From: Marmoricola sp.
GTDB taxonomy: Bacteria; Actinomycetota; Actinomycetes; Propionibacteriales; Nocardioidaceae
Direction of reading: 5' to 3'
NCBI GenBank assembly: GCA_025964775.1
Contig: JAOPYE010000040.1
Location: 62,001-126,000, forward strand
DNA length: 64,000 nucleotides
The notes below the pieces were generated by a model. It made no database searches and was not told the DNA's origin. It saw nothing but the letters and a program-made list of their open reading frames with translations. The position numbers were made by a program, and so were the translations under genes. Each line of letters opens with the position of its first letter. The stretch's first letter is position 1. Of the stretch, positions 61,356 through 64,000 are shown one piece after another.

Positions 61356-62644
61356 GGGGGTTCGTCGGGGGCCGGGGCGGGGAAGTGTCGAGCCGCGAAG
61401 CGCGCGGCCAGACGCACCGACGGCGTGATGCCGGCCGACGCCGCGACCACGATGGCGCCGATCACCAGCCAGCCGCGGGACCCCCACGAGATCGCCAGGA
61501 ACGTGTACAGCGCCGGCGCCCACATCGACCCGAGGGTGCGGAAGACATCGCCGACGCCCTGGTACTCGCCGCGGCGCCGGGGATCCATCAGCTCGGCCTG
61601 GAACGACCAGCTCGCGCCGGAGATGAACAGCTCGGCCCCGGTGACGGTGACGTGGCCGAGCCACACCAGGAAGACGGTCAGCAGACCGGCGGTGGAGTGG
61701 GTGACCATCGTGATCAGGCACGACCCCACGAAGAAGCCTGTCGAGATCCACACGTAGCGCAACGCGTCGCGCAGGTTGCGCACGCCTTTGGACGTGTACG
61801 CCGGCAGGAAGATGCACAGCACGGTGTTGGTGCCGAACAGCCAGGCAAGCAGCACGTGCGGTGCATCGGTGGCCTCGACGAGCCACAACGGGATCACGAT
61901 GTTGAGCAGCACCTGGTTGGTCCACAGCGTGCCGTTGAAGAACGTGACCAGCATCCAGCCCGGGTTGCGCAGCGCACCCGGCCCAGGAGGTCGTTCCCGA
62001 GCTTCGCCGCTGGCCACGCGCAGGTCGTGGGGCGCCTGCGGTAGCCGGTGGATCCACCAGCCGTTCGCCGCCATCAGTGCGGCCGCGAACAGCGGCGTCC
62101 AACGAATGACGCTGAGGTTGTCGAAGGCCAGCGAGATGCCCCCGATGACCGCACCGAGGGTGAACCCGACGTTGAGCGCGGAGTACAGGTACGCCTGGGT
62201 CTCGATGCGCTCCTTCGTGGGGAGCGCGCCGAGCACGTAGGACTGGCTGCTGGAGTGACCGGCCGACCCGGTGAGCGCGAAGAGCAGGCCCACGAGCAGG
62301 TACTGGCTGAAGGAGCCGACGAACGGAAGCGCCACGAAGCAGGCCGCGCGACCCCAGGTGCTCAGTGTCCACACGCGCTTGGGCCCGAACCGGTCGACCA
62401 CCCGTCCGGCCGGGTAGGCGAACAGGAACTCGGCGACGCCAGTGATCGTGATCGCGAGACCGACCCGGGCCGCGGACATGCCCACCACCTGGGTGAGGAA
62501 GACCGCGCTGCCGGTGTTGAACGCGCCCTCACCGGTGGAGAAGAGCATCGACTGGGTGGCCAGCCGTCGCGACATCGGCGTCGGCGGGATGAGCCGACGA
62601 AAGAACCCTGCTGGTCGCGCTACCGAGGTCGTCATCACGGGCAT
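61307..62644 (-). CDS. MFS transporter
   Basis: Multi-TM; AEFLFAYPAGRVVDRFGPKRVW; overlaps convergent MFS gene by 49 nt; start could be 62632. Confidence 0.9.
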   Translation of the reverse strand: MPVMTTSVARPAGFFRRLIPPTPMSRRLATQSMLFSTGEGAFNTGSAVFLTQVVGMSAARVGLAITITGVAEFLFAYPAGRVVDRFGPKRVWTLSTWGRAACFVALPFVGSFSQYLLVGLLFALTGSAGHSSSQSYVLGALPTKERIETQAYLYSALNVGFTLGAVIGGISLAFDNLSVIRWTPLFAAALMAANGWWIHRLPQAPHDLRVASGEARERPPGPGALRNPGWMLVTFFNGTLWTNQVLLNIVIPLWLVEATDAPHVLLAWLFGTNTVLCIFLPAYTSKGVRNLRDALRYVWISTGFFVGSCLITMVTHSTAGLLTVFLVWLGHVTVTGAELFISGASWSFQAELMDPRRRGEYQGVGDVFRTLGSMWAPALYTFLAISWGSRGWLVIGAIVVAASAGITPSVRLAARFAARHFPAPAPDEPPQAATGTTSPLRAASE

Positions 62645-62711
62645 TCTCGCGACCTTGCCGGGCGCTGTCGCCCGGTTTTAACGCACCGTGATGCCGACCT
62701 CGGGGTAGGAC

Positions 62712-62888
62712 TCAGATCGTGACGATGTTGGCACCGATCGCATCGAGCATCTCGGGCGTGACGTCGGTGACGCCGTGAGCTTCCTGCGCGTGGACCGAGA
62801 CCAGATCGAGGACCCGCTCGCGGCTGTCCTCCTCGAAACGTGCCGAGCAGCCAGGCATGGCGTCGCCGCACGAGAGTGTGAACTTCAT
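62712..62888 (-). CDS. DUF1059-like small protein
   Basis: MKFTLSCGDAMPGCSARFEEDSRERVLDLVSVHAQEAHGVTDVTPEMLDAI. Confidence 0.8.
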   Translation of the reverse strand: MKFTLSCGDAMPGCSARFEEDSRERVLDLVSVHAQEAHGVTDVTPEMLDAIGANIVTI

Positions 62889-62901
62889 CTTCTTCTCCTT
62901 G

Positions 62902-63822
62902 TTACTCGGCGCTCCGGGGCCGGTTGGCACCGGATGCGGCCGTTGGTTCGCGGGGGAGTCGGGTGTAGAGCATGGTGGTCTGGTCATCGCCCTCGGCGCC
63001 GAGGAAGCCGCCGTGGGCCACGGTGAGTGCGCGGGCCATGTAGAGGCCCATGGTCACTCCGGTCGCGTCGTCGTTGCTGCCGAACGGATCGAACAGCGCC
63101 TTGAGGACCATGGGGCTGATCGGGGTGCCGTCGCGCACGACCCGGATCTCGGTCCAGGCGCCGGACTCGACGACCTCGATCGCGACGCCGTCCGGGGCCG
63201 GCTCCCGGTGGGCGGTGGCCCACAGGTCGCGGAGGATGCGCCCGAGCAGGTCGGGGCTGGCGTACACGGTGAGGTCTGCCCCCTGGCGGACCTCGGGCTT
63301 GCCGGGGAGCGCCTGGCACAGGGCCACGAGATCGACTTCCTCGAGCTCGACCCTCAGCCGCCCCAGCGAGACGCTCGCGGCGAGCTCGACGTCGAGGATG
63401 TGGTCGGACAGGCGCGCGAGGGCGTCGGTGACGTGCTGGACTGCGTCGACCACTTCGTCCTGGGGTACCTCACCCTCGGCGAGCTCCATGGCCCAGCCGT
63501 TGGCCACGGTCACGGGGGAGCGCAGCTCGTGGGCGAAAGCGGCCAGGAAACGGTCGCGCTGGCGGGCCTCGTCGGGGTCCGGTCGATGGGTGATCACCGC
63601 GGTTCCGGCGACCAGGAAGTCCCGGACCCAGCGATGCAGCATCGAGGACTCGATGTCCCAGTCCAGGGCGACGTTGTCCACGGTCCGGCCGCCGAGCACC
63701 TCGAGCACCATCGCGACCCGCAGGTCCACGCCCGCCTGCGTCGCGACGCGAGGTTCGACCTGGTCGGGCGTGGGAGCGGTCCGTAGGTACGACGGCCGCG
63801 CGTAGTGAAGAGCTTCGCTCAT
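62902..63822 (-). CDS. Sensor histidine kinase with HTH-like N-terminal region
   Basis: HisKA FLAAFAHELRSPVTVANGWAMEL; HATPase FDPFGSNDDATGVTMGLYMARALTVAHGGFLGAE; N-term MVLEVLGGRTVDNVALDWDIESSMLHRWVRDFL. Confidence 0.85.
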   Translation of the reverse strand: MSEALHYARPSYLRTAPTPDQVEPRVATQAGVDLRVAMVLEVLGGRTVDNVALDWDIESSMLHRWVRDFLVAGTAVITHRPDPDEARQRDRFLAAFAHELRSPVTVANGWAMELAEGEVPQDEVVDAVQHVTDALARLSDHILDVELAASVSLGRLRVELEEVDLVALCQALPGKPEVRQGADLTVYASPDLLGRILRDLWATAHREPAPDGVAIEVVESGAWTEIRVVRDGTPISPMVLKALFDPFGSNDDATGVTMGLYMARALTVAHGGFLGAEGDDQTTMLYTRLPREPTAASGANRPRSAE

Positions 63823-63843
63823 GGGTTCCTCCCGCCGGCGCTA

Positions 63844-64000
63844 CTAGTAGGTGTAACCCCACGCGGTGGCATGGCCGAACGCGTAGGGCACCGGTGGGGC
63901 GTCACCGTTGTGCGCCGCGCAGAACACGTCACGCGGGCCGGTGGAGTTCAGCAGCGGGATGTAGGACTGGCTGGTCAGGATGGCCTGCGCCGCGGTGTTC
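63844..64000 (-). CDS. 3' end of an unidentified protein, truncated by window edge
   Basis: Minus strand reads NTAAQAILTSQSYIPLLNSTGPRDVFCAAHNGDAPPVPYAFGHATAWGYTY*. Confidence 0.6.
   Translation of the reverse strand, partial: NTAAQAILTSQSYIPLLNSTGPRDVFCAAHNGDAPPVPYAFGHATAWGYTY

Overview
High-GC actinobacterial chromosomal window (Nocardioides/Propionibacteriales-like by gene content and sequence style; this is inference). It starts in the end of a type IV pilin/pseudopilin cluster with a prepilin peptidase. It then runs through a sigma factor with a His-Pro-Thr-repeat membrane protein, an LCP-family protein, a Tat-type flavin amine oxidase, mscL, a SAF-domain protein, 5-FCL, and galU-moeA(glp)-moaC-moaB-GNAT-glpR (sepX). 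Next comes a tRNA-Ala(CGC). A giant Ig-like secreted protein lies between this tRNA and a second, 3'-only copy of it, which looks like an att duplication. Beyond it is a small accessory zone with a DUF7715-like protein, an MntA/HepT-type toxin-antitoxin pair whose toxin is frameshifted near its C-terminus, and a degenerate ORF. The rest is mainly metabolic: an AKR/3-HIBDH/DUF1275/TetR operon, acyl-CoA dehydrogenases and SDRs, Lon protease with a HAIR-like element at its start, an OYE, a DUF993/Gfo-Idh/PmoA-like carbohydrate locus, a class F sortase, an S53-like peptidase, a type III glutamine synthetase with a structured 5' leader, an MprF-like DUF2156 protein, MFS transporters, several TetR regulators with visible palindromic operators, and a histidine kinase with an HTH-like N-terminus. 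No CRISPR array, rRNA, IS element or integrase was seen. All family names come from reading motifs by eye; no searches were run.
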